Made by a program: the position numbers and the translations under genes. DNA of 64,000 nt, taken from assembly GCA_002707155.1 (NCBI GenBank), contig PAME01000022.1:1-64000 (forward strand), in the 5' to 3' direction. This document shows positions 35,796-44,896 of the stretch, in pieces. The stretch comes from Crocinitomicaceae bacterium (GTDB lineage: Bacteria > Bacteroidota > Bacteroidia > Flavobacteriales_G > Salibacteraceae). The notes beneath the pieces are model-generated. The model did no database searches. It saw only the letters and a program-made list of their open reading frames with translations, and was not told the origin of the DNA. Positions within the stretch are counted from its first letter, which is position 1. Each line of letters starts with the position of its first letter.

Positions 35796-37448
35796 TTATT
35801 TTACTTGAATAATTATATTACCATCTAAAGGTCGAGGAGAAGAACCAGGCTTATCCATTTGTGCTACTACTTTCTGGAAGATAGCTGTTTGTCCTGGTTT
35901 CATAGTTTTTAATACACTCTTCATTTCACCAGTCAATCTATTTCCTCGTGCTGTGTATACTGCAGATTTACCTCCAACACTTACAAACATTTCAAAGCTA
36001 TTAACCTTATATCTCAATTCAAACAGGAAGTCATCAAGCTTCGCAGTGATAAACTGACCCGTAAGAAGCTTACTCTTCTTCATGTCAACTGAACCTGTTT
36101 CGTTATTAAAATAAGGAATAGGCTTTGGAACAGTTTTTAAACGATATTCAATAGCTGGGTAAGAGTTTTTGACTCCGTCAACATTTGAACTTACCGTAAT
36201 CCTAACCACTTTATCTTTTGATTTCGGATTAGGAATAACCTCATACTTACCTTGTTCTTTGCTTTTAGGAACAACACGGCAGCCACCACCAGCAATTGTC
36301 ATTGTCAAATTCAGAGAAGCAACACCAGAAACAGATATATCAACTGGATTCTCCAAACCTTTGTAAAAAACATTCATCTTGGTAGGGGAAACAACCAAAC
36401 TAGGTTTTGCAACCATGTATTTATGATCGAACTTATACGCAGCCCATTTTCCATTAGGTTTCAAAATCTTGATAATACCGCCCCATGTTTGCTCTCCTAG
36501 AGTAGAGGTTTTTACCCCATAAGTAGGTATTCCTCTATTTTCAAATTTTACTGCTGAGGTATCCCCATCCTTAACTTCAGGTTGATCCCCTGTTGTGTCA
36601 ACTACACCGATAACGAGCTTAGGGTTTTTCGTCGTGCTATAAGCTGCAACAATTACGTCCGCTTTAAATGAATCTCCTTGGGTAATGTATGTTCCATTGT
36701 GCGGTATGACTTTTACAGCCAAGGTATCAAATGAAAAGTCATCTGCACCAATTTCAGACATTAGTTCTTTTAAAGCATCTGCCTCTGAATTTCTGACTGA
36801 CGCTTGAAAACGAGTTAAATTTGTCACAGTGGCAGCTAGCGGTAAATGATTGAAATTTCCGATTTCCCATTCAACTAACATACCATGTTCCTTCATTTGC
36901 CCCAATGGAATTTTCATTTCGGCTACTAATCCCTTTTCTAAAATAAAACTCTCCAAATGCTCATTGAAGACACCTATCTTAGACTTTAAACTTAATGCAC
37001 TATACTCCTGGTCTGCACCTAATGGATTGTTCAAATCAGGACCAATCATAATTTGAGCACCAACATCTTGGTTGTCCTTACTATGACAATGTTCAATTGA
37101 AAATGCAGAATCTGGTGCATCATCCGGCAGTTGATCCGCAGTTTGAACCAGCTTCCTTTTAATCTTTTCAATAAGCTCTACAATCTCATCAGCATTTTCT
37201 TTCAATTCTTTTGCATGCTCATAAAACTCTCCCACTTTGGCAGGATCATCAGCCATTTTACGACCAAAAACATCGTAAGTCTGATTAATCTTACTTTCAA
37301 AGTTTTCAGTTGTTCTTTCTAAACCTTCATTAATAATTAAAAATGATTGCAGAATCTCTTTCGATACATTCATGGCAAGCATACAAAGCAATACCAGATA
37401 CATCAAATTGATCATCTTCTGCCTTGGTTCCATATCACCTAACGACAT
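35796..37448 (-). CDS. gldM: Gliding motility/T9SS motor protein GldM (PorM)
   Basis: GldM spans the inner membrane once and reaches through the periplasm to transmit motor torque to the secretion ring. The 550-residue protein has the N-terminal transmembrane helix NLMYLVLLCMLAMNVSKE (residues ~14-31), preceded by Arg9, the residue shown in F. johnsoniae to be needed for proton-driven rotation. The periplasmic part has a helical D1 region and beta-rich D2-D4 domains ending in NIIIQVK. It lies between gldL and gldN. Confidence 0.94.
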   Translation of the reverse strand: MSLGDMEPRQKMINLMYLVLLCMLAMNVSKEILQSFLIINEGLERTTENFESKINQTYDVFGRKMADDPAKVGEFYEHAKELKENADEIVELIEKIKRKLVQTADQLPDDAPDSAFSIEHCHSKDNQDVGAQIMIGPDLNNPLGADQEYSALSLKSKIGVFNEHLESFILEKGLVAEMKIPLGQMKEHGMLVEWEIGNFNHLPLAATVTNLTRFQASVRNSEADALKELMSEIGADDFSFDTLAVKVIPHNGTYITQGDSFKADVIVAAYSTTKNPKLVIGVVDTTGDQPEVKDGDTSAVKFENRGIPTYGVKTSTLGEQTWGGIIKILKPNGKWAAYKFDHKYMVAKPSLVVSPTKMNVFYKGLENPVDISVSGVASLNLTMTIAGGGCRVVPKSKEQGKYEVIPNPKSKDKVVRITVSSNVDGVKNSYPAIEYRLKTVPKPIPYFNNETGSVDMKKSKLLTGQFITAKLDDFLFELRYKVNSFEMFVSVGGKSAVYTARGNRLTGEMKSVLKTMKPGQTAIFQKVVAQMDKPGSSPRPLDGNIIIQVK

Positions 37449-37511
37449 ATTCTAATCTCCTCTATAATTTGTGAGTAATAATTTTTTTTATCTTTAATCT
37501 GATTCAAATTC

Positions 37512-38366
37512 TTATGAATTTGCGTTAGGATTCATTGCTGTAAGCATATTTCCATAAACCGTATTCAAGGAAGTAATGTTTCTAGAAAGTTCACTCATTT
37601 TTTCAGAGTATACTTTAGCGTCGTCAACAGAATTATTAAGACTTGCCATTAATTCATCAACTCCAGTAAAATATCCTTTAGAATTTTCTAAAGTTTCTTG
37701 CGCGCTTCTTAATTGCAACTCATACGCAGAATTCAATTCTGTTAAATTAGAGGACATTTTCGACAATTGCTCACCAAAATTTGAAACTTCTCTATTTTCC
37801 TCTTCAAGTACCGAAATTGCGTTAGCAGCACTAGTATATTTCTCTGTTAAACTTGACACAGAATTAGCCGCTCCTCTAACACTTTGAACGTACTCATCAG
37901 TTGCAGCAGCAGCATCTGTCATGTCTGTTAGTTTGCCTGCTTGATCACTCAATCCTCTTAGACCAACACCTAAGCTTTCCAATAATTCCGGCCCTATTTT
38001 TGCCTCCTCTAGCATTTCATCTAATTTCTGAGTAACCGTTAAATCATCTCCTTCTCCATTTTCTGCTAAAGCTTCTGATTCAAAATCATCTTCCTCTTCT
38101 TCATCTGAATGTCTCAGTTCAGGGTAAACTTTAGACCAATCATCTTTTAAATGTTGTGGTTCAATAGCACCCAAAGCAAACAACGCAGATTCAGTACAAA
38201 GACCGATAATCAGCATTAAACTAGCACCTGGATAATGCTGGATTTTAAACAATGCACCTAGAATTACAATTGCAGCTCCTAAACTCATAGCCATGTTTAC
38301 AATTGTCTTTCCTTTTTCTGTTCCGTATAGAAACGCTGCTAATCCACCCTTTTTTTTCCCTGACAT
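37512..38366 (-). CDS. gldL: Gliding motility/T9SS motor protein GldL (PorL)
   Basis: GldL is the pentameric inner-membrane stator-like subunit around GldM. The 284 residues have two transmembrane helices (about residues 21-41 and 47-68). Glu59 in GLCTESALFALG corresponds to the intramembrane glutamate of the family, which carries protons. The remaining cytoplasmic part is helical with coiled-coil periodicity and many Glu/Ser/Asn residues. It lies between gldK and gldM. Confidence 0.94.
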   Translation of the reverse strand: MSGKKKGGLAAFLYGTEKGKTIVNMAMSLGAAIVILGALFKIQHYPGASLMLIIGLCTESALFALGAIEPQHLKDDWSKVYPELRHSDEEEEDDFESEALAENGEGDDLTVTQKLDEMLEEAKIGPELLESLGVGLRGLSDQAGKLTDMTDAAAATDEYVQSVRGAANSVSSLTEKYTSAANAISVLEEENREVSNFGEQLSKMSSNLTELNSAYELQLRSAQETLENSKGYFTGVDELMASLNNSVDDAKVYSEKMSELSRNITSLNTVYGNMLTAMNPNANS

Positions 38367-38405
38367 AATTTTTAATTTTAACGCTTAAAGTTTGATTTTT
38401 TAATT

Positions 38406-39719
38406 TTAAATATCGCTTTTACCCATTCCCAAATAACTCATTACATTTCTAAATCCGATATACGATTTAGCAGTATCCTGATATTCGTATGTTCTAGAAC
38501 TTGTTTGAAGGAAATAACCAACATCTTTCCAAGAGCCACCTCTTATCACTTTTCTTTTCAATACCGGAGGATCATCGTCCTCAGCTTCATATTTGTAATC
38601 CATGTTTAAGTCATGAGCGAAATCATAAACCGACTCATCAAATGCAGTTGTTGTCCATTCAGCAACATTACCAGCCATGCAATACAATCCAAAATCGTTA
38701 GGTTCATATGAAACTACAGGAACAGTATGAATACCACCATCATCATAGTAATTACCGCGAAGTGGCTTAAAGTTTGCCAAGAAACAACCCCTTGTATTTC
38801 TAATGTACGGTCCGCCCCAAGGATATGGAGATAAATCTAATCCTCCTCGTGCAGCATATTCCCATTCAGATTCAGTTGGCAATCTATAATCTTGCACAAA
38901 AGATTCACCAACAGAGGACAAAAATTTGTTATGCTCTAATGTCCTCCAAATAGAAAATGCTCTAGCTTGCTTCCAAGTCACACCAACTAAAGGATATTCA
39001 TCATAAGCTGGATGCCAAAAATACATGTTTGTAAGCGGCTCATTATATGAGTAGGTAAAATCATGAATCCAACACAAAGTGTCTGGATAAACAGAAATCT
39101 CGTCTCTACGAATAAAAACTGATCTATCATTCATGCCTCTATCACGCAAAGGATCACCATTGATGGTAGGACTTTTCCTTGCAGCATCTTTGTAATCAAT
39201 CCAGTAATATTCATAAACTAATTTCCTAGTGTCCAAGGACTTTTTACCATAGAACCTTTCGTATTCAGGCAAAAACATTACAGATAGTGCTTCTCTATTC
39301 TCGGGATCATTCCAATCTAAAACAGCATCCCAATTAATAATTGGCGGATCGATATCCTCTTCATACTCATTAACTGCAATCAGATAAATTTCTTCACTAA
39401 CTTCCTCTCCAAGTATTTTATACGCCATAGAATCTCGCACCCAATAAACAAATTGACGATATTCATTATTCGTAATTTCAGTTTCGTCCATATAAAATGG
39501 TGAAACAGAAACTGTTTTCGATTTAGATGTATAAGAATAGGGAGCATCTTGATCATTTGGTCCCATGTTATAACTACCAGGGGGTATATATAACATCCCA
39601 TAAGGATCCGGCTGATACCAAACCTGCCGTCCTAAAACACCTGTCAACTGTCCACCTGCATCATTCATGCAACTAGAAAGGATAAGTGCTACGAATCCTA
39701 CTATGAGTAACTTTTTCAT
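38406..39719 (-). CDS. gldK: Gliding motility/T9SS lipoprotein GldK (PorK)
   Basis: GldK is the outer-membrane lipoprotein of the T9SS periplasmic ring. I chose the ATG at 39719 because it follows a strong RBS and gives the lipoprotein signal MKKLLIVGFVALILSSC (Cys17), 437 residues in all. The body carries a formylglycine-generating-enzyme-like (FGE-sulfatase) fold: YIPPGSYNMGPNDQDAP near 61, DETEITNNEYRQF, LPTESEWEYAARGG near 303 and IRGGSWKDVGYF near the end. It lacks evident catalytic function in this family and is structural. Confidence 0.94.
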   Translation of the reverse strand: MKKLLIVGFVALILSSCMNDAGGQLTGVLGRQVWYQPDPYGMLYIPPGSYNMGPNDQDAPYSYTSKSKTVSVSPFYMDETEITNNEYRQFVYWVRDSMAYKILGEEVSEEIYLIAVNEYEEDIDPPIINWDAVLDWNDPENREALSVMFLPEYERFYGKKSLDTRKLVYEYYWIDYKDAARKSPTINGDPLRDRGMNDRSVFIRRDEISVYPDTLCWIHDFTYSYNEPLTNMYFWHPAYDEYPLVGVTWKQARAFSIWRTLEHNKFLSSVGESFVQDYRLPTESEWEYAARGGLDLSPYPWGGPYIRNTRGCFLANFKPLRGNYYDDGGIHTVPVVSYEPNDFGLYCMAGNVAEWTTTAFDESVYDFAHDLNMDYKYEAEDDDPPVLKRKVIRGGSWKDVGYFLQTSSRTYEYQDTAKSYIGFRNVMSYLGMGKSDI

Positions 39720-39723
39720 GTTA

Positions 39724-39728
39724 CCTCC
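39724..39728 (-). promoter_or_regulatory. Strong Shine-Dalgarno site for gldK
   Basis: The minus strand reads AAGGAGGTAAC directly before the ATG at 39719; GGAGG is five bases from it. Such a canonical site is rare in this window, where most starts show none, and it decides the gldK start over the in-frame TTG at 39782. Confidence 0.75.
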
Positions 39729-39779
39729 TTTTTTAGATATGTGAATATTTTTAAACAATACAATTTTATGGCTAAACGC

Positions 39780-39787
39780 CAAAATTA
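39780..39787 (-). promoter_or_regulatory. Putative -7 element for gldKLMN
   Basis: The minus strand reads TAATTTTG, an exact TAnnTTTG match, about 60 bases before the gldK ATG. No clear -33 TTG is at the usual distance. Confidence 0.45.
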
Positions 39788-39825
39788 ACGCAAATAAAAC
39801 AAATTATTGTGAATAAACTAATTTC

Positions 39826-40821
39826 CTACAACCAACGTGGGTTTTTGTGAATAGTAATTTTTGGTTTAGGAGTTATTGTAAAACAGTAATTAAGGAACAC
39901 TTCTACTGTTCCACTATTGAAGCTTCTCAGCTTTGAAGTATTTAAATCATAAGACGCGCCTATCTTTAGTACACCTGGCTTCCCAAAGTCATGCTTATAA
40001 CCAGCCATTGGAGATACAGCATCTTGAATTCTATAAGAAACCCCACCCCATAACATGTCTTTGTATATTGCTCTAGCATTAAAATCAAACTGAGTTGTGG
40101 AGAATTCTGTTTTCAAGAAAACCGAAGGAACAAATTCCCAATCCGGGACTAAATTGTCAATCCTATAACCTCCCATAACATACAAGTGAGACTCAATTTT
40201 ATAATCATTGGACTGCCCATTAACTTCATTTCCTTGCAACTCGCTTTGTGTTAAGTGCATCATTGAAGCACCAACAAATATTTTATTACTAGCACTTCTA
40301 AAATAAGCTCCCATGTCAAAATCGAAACCATACGCCTTACCAGCTCCAGCATCAGGGGCCAAATTTGGGTCAGTAATTACACCAGTGGTGGCATCTTCGC
40401 CGTCTGGGGTCAAAAAGTTACTTCCATCAATCACAGCGCCTAACGTACCAATACCCAAGCCTATACTCAATGTTCCCGCATTAAAAGTAAATCTATTTGA
40501 AATTGCCAATTTAAACACATTTGTATTTAATGGTCCTATAACATCGTTAGCCGCTGTAAAACCGACACCTAAGTTTATAAAGTTCACATCGACTGGTAAT
40601 TTAATCGGTGCATGAACAGAAACTAACCCTGTCTGAGGAGAACCGTCAAAACCCAACCATTGTTGCCTGCCAATAACTGTAGCACAGATTGCCCCGTTCA
40701 TACCAGCAAAGCCAGGATTATTGTATAACTTGTTTGCAAAGTTTTGTGTAAATTGAGGATCCTGCTGACCAAGAACACTCAACGTACTGAAAGTTAAAAC
40801 AATAAGTATTATTCTCTTCAT
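39826..40821 (-). CDS. PorP/SprF-family T9SS outer-membrane protein
   Basis: A 331-residue barrel protein that anchors T9SS cargo or assists secretion. The ATG at 40821 (MKRIILIVLTFSTLSVLGQ) is followed by DPQFTQNFANKLYNNPGFAGMNG, the usual opening of PorP/SprF proteins; an earlier in-frame GTG at 40830 is less likely. C-terminal strands end in GTVEVFLNYCF with a short tail. It lies just before gldKLMN on the same strand, 106 bases upstream of the gldK start, the usual flavobacterial position. Confidence 0.9.
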   Translation of the reverse strand: MKRIILIVLTFSTLSVLGQQDPQFTQNFANKLYNNPGFAGMNGAICATVIGRQQWLGFDGSPQTGLVSVHAPIKLPVDVNFINLGVGFTAANDVIGPLNTNVFKLAISNRFTFNAGTLSIGLGIGTLGAVIDGSNFLTPDGEDATTGVITDPNLAPDAGAGKAYGFDFDMGAYFRSASNKIFVGASMMHLTQSELQGNEVNGQSNDYKIESHLYVMGGYRIDNLVPDWEFVPSVFLKTEFSTTQFDFNARAIYKDMLWGGVSYRIQDAVSPMAGYKHDFGKPGVLKIGASYDLNTSKLRSFNSGTVEVFLNYCFTITPKPKITIHKNPRWL

Positions 40822-40965
40822 AAACACCACTTTTTTACGTGAATAAGTCGACTAAATTAGTCAAAAAAATAAATCAACCAAATATTATTAACATAAAGCG
40901 AAACTATCAATCAACCTTATTATTACCTGAAATTTAGCACCTTAAAGATACAAACCAGATTACAG

Positions 40966-42126
40966 CTACCGTAATCTTTTATAATTCCTCCACCACTTTT
41001 CAGGAATTCCGTCATTACATGCCTGCTGATAGTCAGTGTAACTGCAAGGAACAAGCTGATGTCGTCTATACTTGGATAATTTCGACTCAGGGTATGGAAC
41101 ATCCATCCACCATCTATCTGACTTCAAGTTTTTATAAAAGACTATCTCGTCCGCATCAGTAGAAGTTGAAACAGTATATTTTAAAACATCATTCCCGTCC
41201 TTAGTCAAACCGTCTCCTTTCCTGTTGTAAAACCCCTCTACTATATACCAAACCATTTCAGCAATCAAAAATGCTGTTTGACCTTGCTGATCTACCTCAG
41301 GGTTATATTCATAAATACCAATACTTGAAAGCTTGTCACTTAAACCGGCATATCTTGTTATTGCGCAAATCTCTTCTCCATTAAAACCGTTTGGCGTTGT
41401 ATTCTTATTTCCAGGAGCATCGGCACTGCGGACTGATGAAATATCTATAGATAACATATCCGCATTTCTAACTATCGGCTCAACCTCCTTCATATCATTT
41501 TTCACCTCACCCAATCGGTGAATATCGAAATAGAGCTTCTCCATTAGGGACCTTTCCTCTTCTGAGACGAAATAGGTTTGATACCCCAAATTACTGTAAC
41601 TGAAAAGGTAATTTGGTTGATGCAAAATAATTTTATTCAAAAATGCTTTTGAGTTCATTGGCTGGTCAACTTCTCCCATGTCTATAGAATTATCAACGGT
41701 AACAATATTAACTATTTGCTCAAGTGACTCATATGCTTGATAGTTTGCAAAAGTCAAGTCTTGACTTCCACCCAAAATGATTGGAAGTACATTTTCCTTG
41801 ATACATGCTGAAATCGCTGAACTAACCGCAAAATAGGTGTCAGATACTTCTTCCCCTGGAAAAATATCTCCTAAATCCGCAATAGAACAGTTCCAGTTTC
41901 GCTTAAGTGCATAAAACTTTTTGCGAATTTCATCAACTCCATCAGCGCATCCAGCGTTATTTATTGCATTTCTATCTTCAACTACACCAAAAATGACAAT
42001 ATCGAATTCAGTCAAATCTGGAAAGTCACTTAATCCATTGTTTATCTGAATCTTTTCTCCGATTGAATTTGATGCAAAATCAGAATTCAAGAATTCAACT
42101 TTGTTAAAATAGATATCAAGTTCCAT
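40966..42126 (-). CDS. Degenerate arginase/formimidoylglutamase-like protein
   Basis: A 386-residue protein of the ureohydrolase (arginase) fold, usually annotated as formimidoylglutamase. Its metal-site motifs are altered: GGSQDLT (Gln122 for the ligand His of GGDHS), DNSID (Asp145, Ser147, Asp149 for DAHxD) and SIDIS (Asp228, Ser230 for SxDxD). Three of six metal ligands are lost, so catalysis is doubtful. C-terminal ~90 residues (STSTDADEIVFYKNLKSD... and PEKWWRNYKRLR) go beyond the fold. It lies between topA and the PorP/SprF gene upstream of gldKLMN. Confidence 0.8.
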   Translation of the reverse strand: MELDIYFNKVEFLNSDFASNSIGEKIQINNGLSDFPDLTEFDIVIFGVVEDRNAINNAGCADGVDEIRKKFYALKRNWNCSIADLGDIFPGEEVSDTYFAVSSAISACIKENVLPIILGGSQDLTFANYQAYESLEQIVNIVTVDNSIDMGEVDQPMNSKAFLNKIILHQPNYLFSYSNLGYQTYFVSEEERSLMEKLYFDIHRLGEVKNDMKEVEPIVRNADMLSIDISSVRSADAPGNKNTTPNGFNGEEICAITRYAGLSDKLSSIGIYEYNPEVDQQGQTAFLIAEMVWYIVEGFYNRKGDGLTKDGNDVLKYTVSTSTDADEIVFYKNLKSDRWWMDVPYPESKLSKYRRHQLVPCSYTDYQQACNDGIPEKWWRNYKRLR

Positions 42127-42149
42127 ATTAAATGCTCTTTATATACAAC

Positions 42150-44654
42150 CTACTTTTTCTTTTTAGCTCTTGTTGCCTTTTTCACTCCTCCTCTGCCCTT
42201 TATTGCAGTGGTATTTTTCTCGATAATATCTTTAACGGCCTCAAGCGAAAGACTTGCCGCATCAACTGTTTTTGGAAGTTCAATCTTAGTTTTACCCTTT
42301 AGAATATTAGACCTGCCCCAGCGCGCTTTTTCTACTCTGATCCCTTCTTCTGACCAATTATGAATCACCTTATCAATTTCTTTTTGCTTTTTATCTTCAA
42401 TCAATTGCACAATATCCTCATGAGAAAGATTATCAAAATTGTATTTCTTATTCACGTTGATAAACATGTTGTTCCACTTAATAAAAGGACCAAATCTGCC
42501 AACCCCTTTTTGAACAGGGAGTTCATCGTAATGATCTATAGGTGCATCAGCTGCTTTTTTAGCTTCAATCAGCTCAATTGCTCTCGGCAGCTCAATTGAC
42601 ATGGGATCTTCATTACGATCTAAGGAAACGAACATTGTACCATATTTAACATAAGGTCCAAACCGACCTACGGCAATTACGACTTCTTCCTTGTCCAGTT
42701 TTCCTAATGTTTTAGGAAGTTTAAAAAACTCTAAAGCTTGCTCAAGGGTAACTTTCGTCATACTTACATTTCCTCGAATTGGAGAAAACAAAGGCTTTTC
42801 TTCATCTTCGCGCTCACCAATTTGAATCATAGGTCCAAACCGACCAATTTTGGCATAGACATTCTTACCTGATTTAGGATCTTTCCCTAGTAATCGTTCG
42901 CCATTTGCTCGGCCTTCGTCTTCTAAAGCGTCATTAACGGATTTATGAAAAGGGCCATAGAAACGATCTATCATATCGTTCCACTTTTTTAAACCTTCTG
43001 CTATTTCATCAAATTCTTTCTCAACCTCAGCAGTAAAACCATAATCTAACACAGAAGGAAAAGTTTTTACCAAATAGTCGTTTACTACCCTGCCAATATC
43101 CGTTGGAAATAATTTCTTCCTTTCCGCACCGGTATTTTCAACCTTGTTTTCTTCCTTGACATCATTTCGAGCGATTAAAGACAATTGACGGAATTTTCGC
43201 TCATGGCCATCACGATCTTCTTTTTCCACATAACCCCTCTTTTGAACGGTATTGATGGTAGGCGCATAAGTGGAAGGTCGACCGATTCCTAAGGTCTCTA
43301 ACTTTTTCACCAAGCTGGCCTCACTGTATCTAGGAGGGTGATTTGTAAATCTTTCTGTAGCAAGAATTGACTTCGGCTCTAATACCTGCCCTTCATTGAT
43401 TGGAGGCAACATTCCTTGCTCTTCCTGTTCTTCATCATCATCAACTCCTTCTAAATATACTTTCAGAAAGCCATCAAATAATAAAACCTCACCTTTTGCT
43501 TTAAAATGTTCTCCTTTACTTTTACTTACATCAATAACCACATTGGTTTTCTCAAATTTGGCATTTGACATTTGCGAGGCAACTGTTCTTTTCCATATTA
43601 ACTCGTATAGCTTTTGCAGGCTAAAATCACCTCCAATTGTGTGTTCTGCAAAGTTCGTAGGCCGAATCGCCTCATGAGCTTCTTGAGCGCCCTTGGACTT
43701 GGTTGTATATTGTTTGATGTTTGAGTATTCTGAGCCATATGATTTTAGAATTTCGTCCTTAGCTCCATCGATTGCAGTTTGTGAAAGATTCATAGAATCT
43801 GTTCTCATATAGGTGATTTTACCACTTTCATATAATTTTTGAGCAACGACCATAGTCTGTTGAACCGAGTAACCCAACTTTCTACTAGCCTCTTGCTGCA
43901 ATGTTGAAGTGGTAAAAGGTGCTGAAGGAGAACGAGTGCCTGGCTTTTTTTCAATTGAGGTAATAGTAAATTCACTTTCCTTGCATGTTTTCAAAAAGGA
44001 CAACGCATCGGCTTCTTTCTCAAATTTATGCTGCAATTCTGCTTTAAGAACACTTTTTTCATCCACCAAAAACTCAGCATTAACTCGATATGCAGAAATC
44101 GGTACAAATGCTTCAACCTCTTCTTCGCGCTCTACAATAAGACGAACTGTCACAGATTGCACGCGCCCTGCCGATAAAGACGGTTTTACTTTTCGCCACA
44201 ATACAGGTGAAAGCTCAAAGCCAACTAATCGATCTAATACTCTTCGCGCTTGTTGGGCGTCAACTAAATTCTTATCAATTATTCTGGGATTCTCAATTGC
44301 TCTTGTAATTGCTGGTTTTGTAATTTCATGAAACACAATGCGTTTGGTCTTTTCTGGAGTTAGCCCCAAAGTTTCATACAAATGCCAACTAATAGCTTCC
44401 CCCTCTCGATCCTCATCCGTTGCCAACCAGACCATTTCACTTTTCTTGGCTAATTTACGCAGCTCTTTTACGATTGCAGTTTTATCTTTCATAACCTCAT
44501 AATGAGGTGTAAAACCATTTTCAATATCGATTGCTTTGTCTTTTCCAGCCAAATCTCTTACGTGTCCAAAACTAGACTTTACAGTAAACCCTTTACCTAA
44601 AAAACCTTCTATAGTTTTAGCCTTCGCAGGTGACTCAACAATTACTAAATTCAT
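42150..44654 (-). CDS. topA: DNA topoisomerase I
   Basis: An 834-residue type IA topoisomerase that relaxes negative supercoils. It has the TOPRIM start IVESPAKAKTIEGFLG, DEDREGEAISWHLYE near residue 80, and the active-site Tyr282 in GKITYMRTDSMNL. The C-terminus carries repeated GRFGPYVKYG-like elements, as in the Toprim C-terminal repeat type, and a Lys-rich tail. It is the first gene in the topA - arginase-like - PorP - gld row on the minus strand. Confidence 0.97.
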   Translation of the reverse strand: MNLVIVESPAKAKTIEGFLGKGFTVKSSFGHVRDLAGKDKAIDIENGFTPHYEVMKDKTAIVKELRKLAKKSEMVWLATDEDREGEAISWHLYETLGLTPEKTKRIVFHEITKPAITRAIENPRIIDKNLVDAQQARRVLDRLVGFELSPVLWRKVKPSLSAGRVQSVTVRLIVEREEEVEAFVPISAYRVNAEFLVDEKSVLKAELQHKFEKEADALSFLKTCKESEFTITSIEKKPGTRSPSAPFTTSTLQQEASRKLGYSVQQTMVVAQKLYESGKITYMRTDSMNLSQTAIDGAKDEILKSYGSEYSNIKQYTTKSKGAQEAHEAIRPTNFAEHTIGGDFSLQKLYELIWKRTVASQMSNAKFEKTNVVIDVSKSKGEHFKAKGEVLLFDGFLKVYLEGVDDDEEQEEQGMLPPINEGQVLEPKSILATERFTNHPPRYSEASLVKKLETLGIGRPSTYAPTINTVQKRGYVEKEDRDGHERKFRQLSLIARNDVKEENKVENTGAERKKLFPTDIGRVVNDYLVKTFPSVLDYGFTAEVEKEFDEIAEGLKKWNDMIDRFYGPFHKSVNDALEDEGRANGERLLGKDPKSGKNVYAKIGRFGPMIQIGEREDEEKPLFSPIRGNVSMTKVTLEQALEFFKLPKTLGKLDKEEVVIAVGRFGPYVKYGTMFVSLDRNEDPMSIELPRAIELIEAKKAADAPIDHYDELPVQKGVGRFGPFIKWNNMFINVNKKYNFDNLSHEDIVQLIEDKKQKEIDKVIHNWSEEGIRVEKARWGRSNILKGKTKIELPKTVDAASLSLEAVKDIIEKNTTAIKGRGGVKKATRAKKKK

Positions 44655-44834
44655 GCAGTTTCGTTTTTAATTTCGTCAATAATTTAGATGTATTTACCTC
44701 ATTCTTGACGGGTGCAAAGTAATGCAATCTTTAAAACAACAAAATCAAAGTTTATTTTTTAGCTAGAAAATAACCAGAAACTAAATTTTTTAACCGCTTC
44801 CTTTTCGTTCTTTTAACCAGTATTAGAATGACAG

Positions 44835-44866
44835 TTTGACAGCTCCTTAATTATTGGCTAATTTTG
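44835..44866 (+). promoter_or_regulatory. Putative Bacteroidota-type promoter for the miaB operon
   Basis: TTTG at 44835-44838 and TAATTTTG at 44859-44866 are separated by 20 bases, the best match to the Bacteroidota consensus in the window. The miaB ATG is 31 bases downstream. Confidence 0.7.
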
Positions 44867-44896
44867 CACCCTTATTATACACAGAAAGCGAATTCC

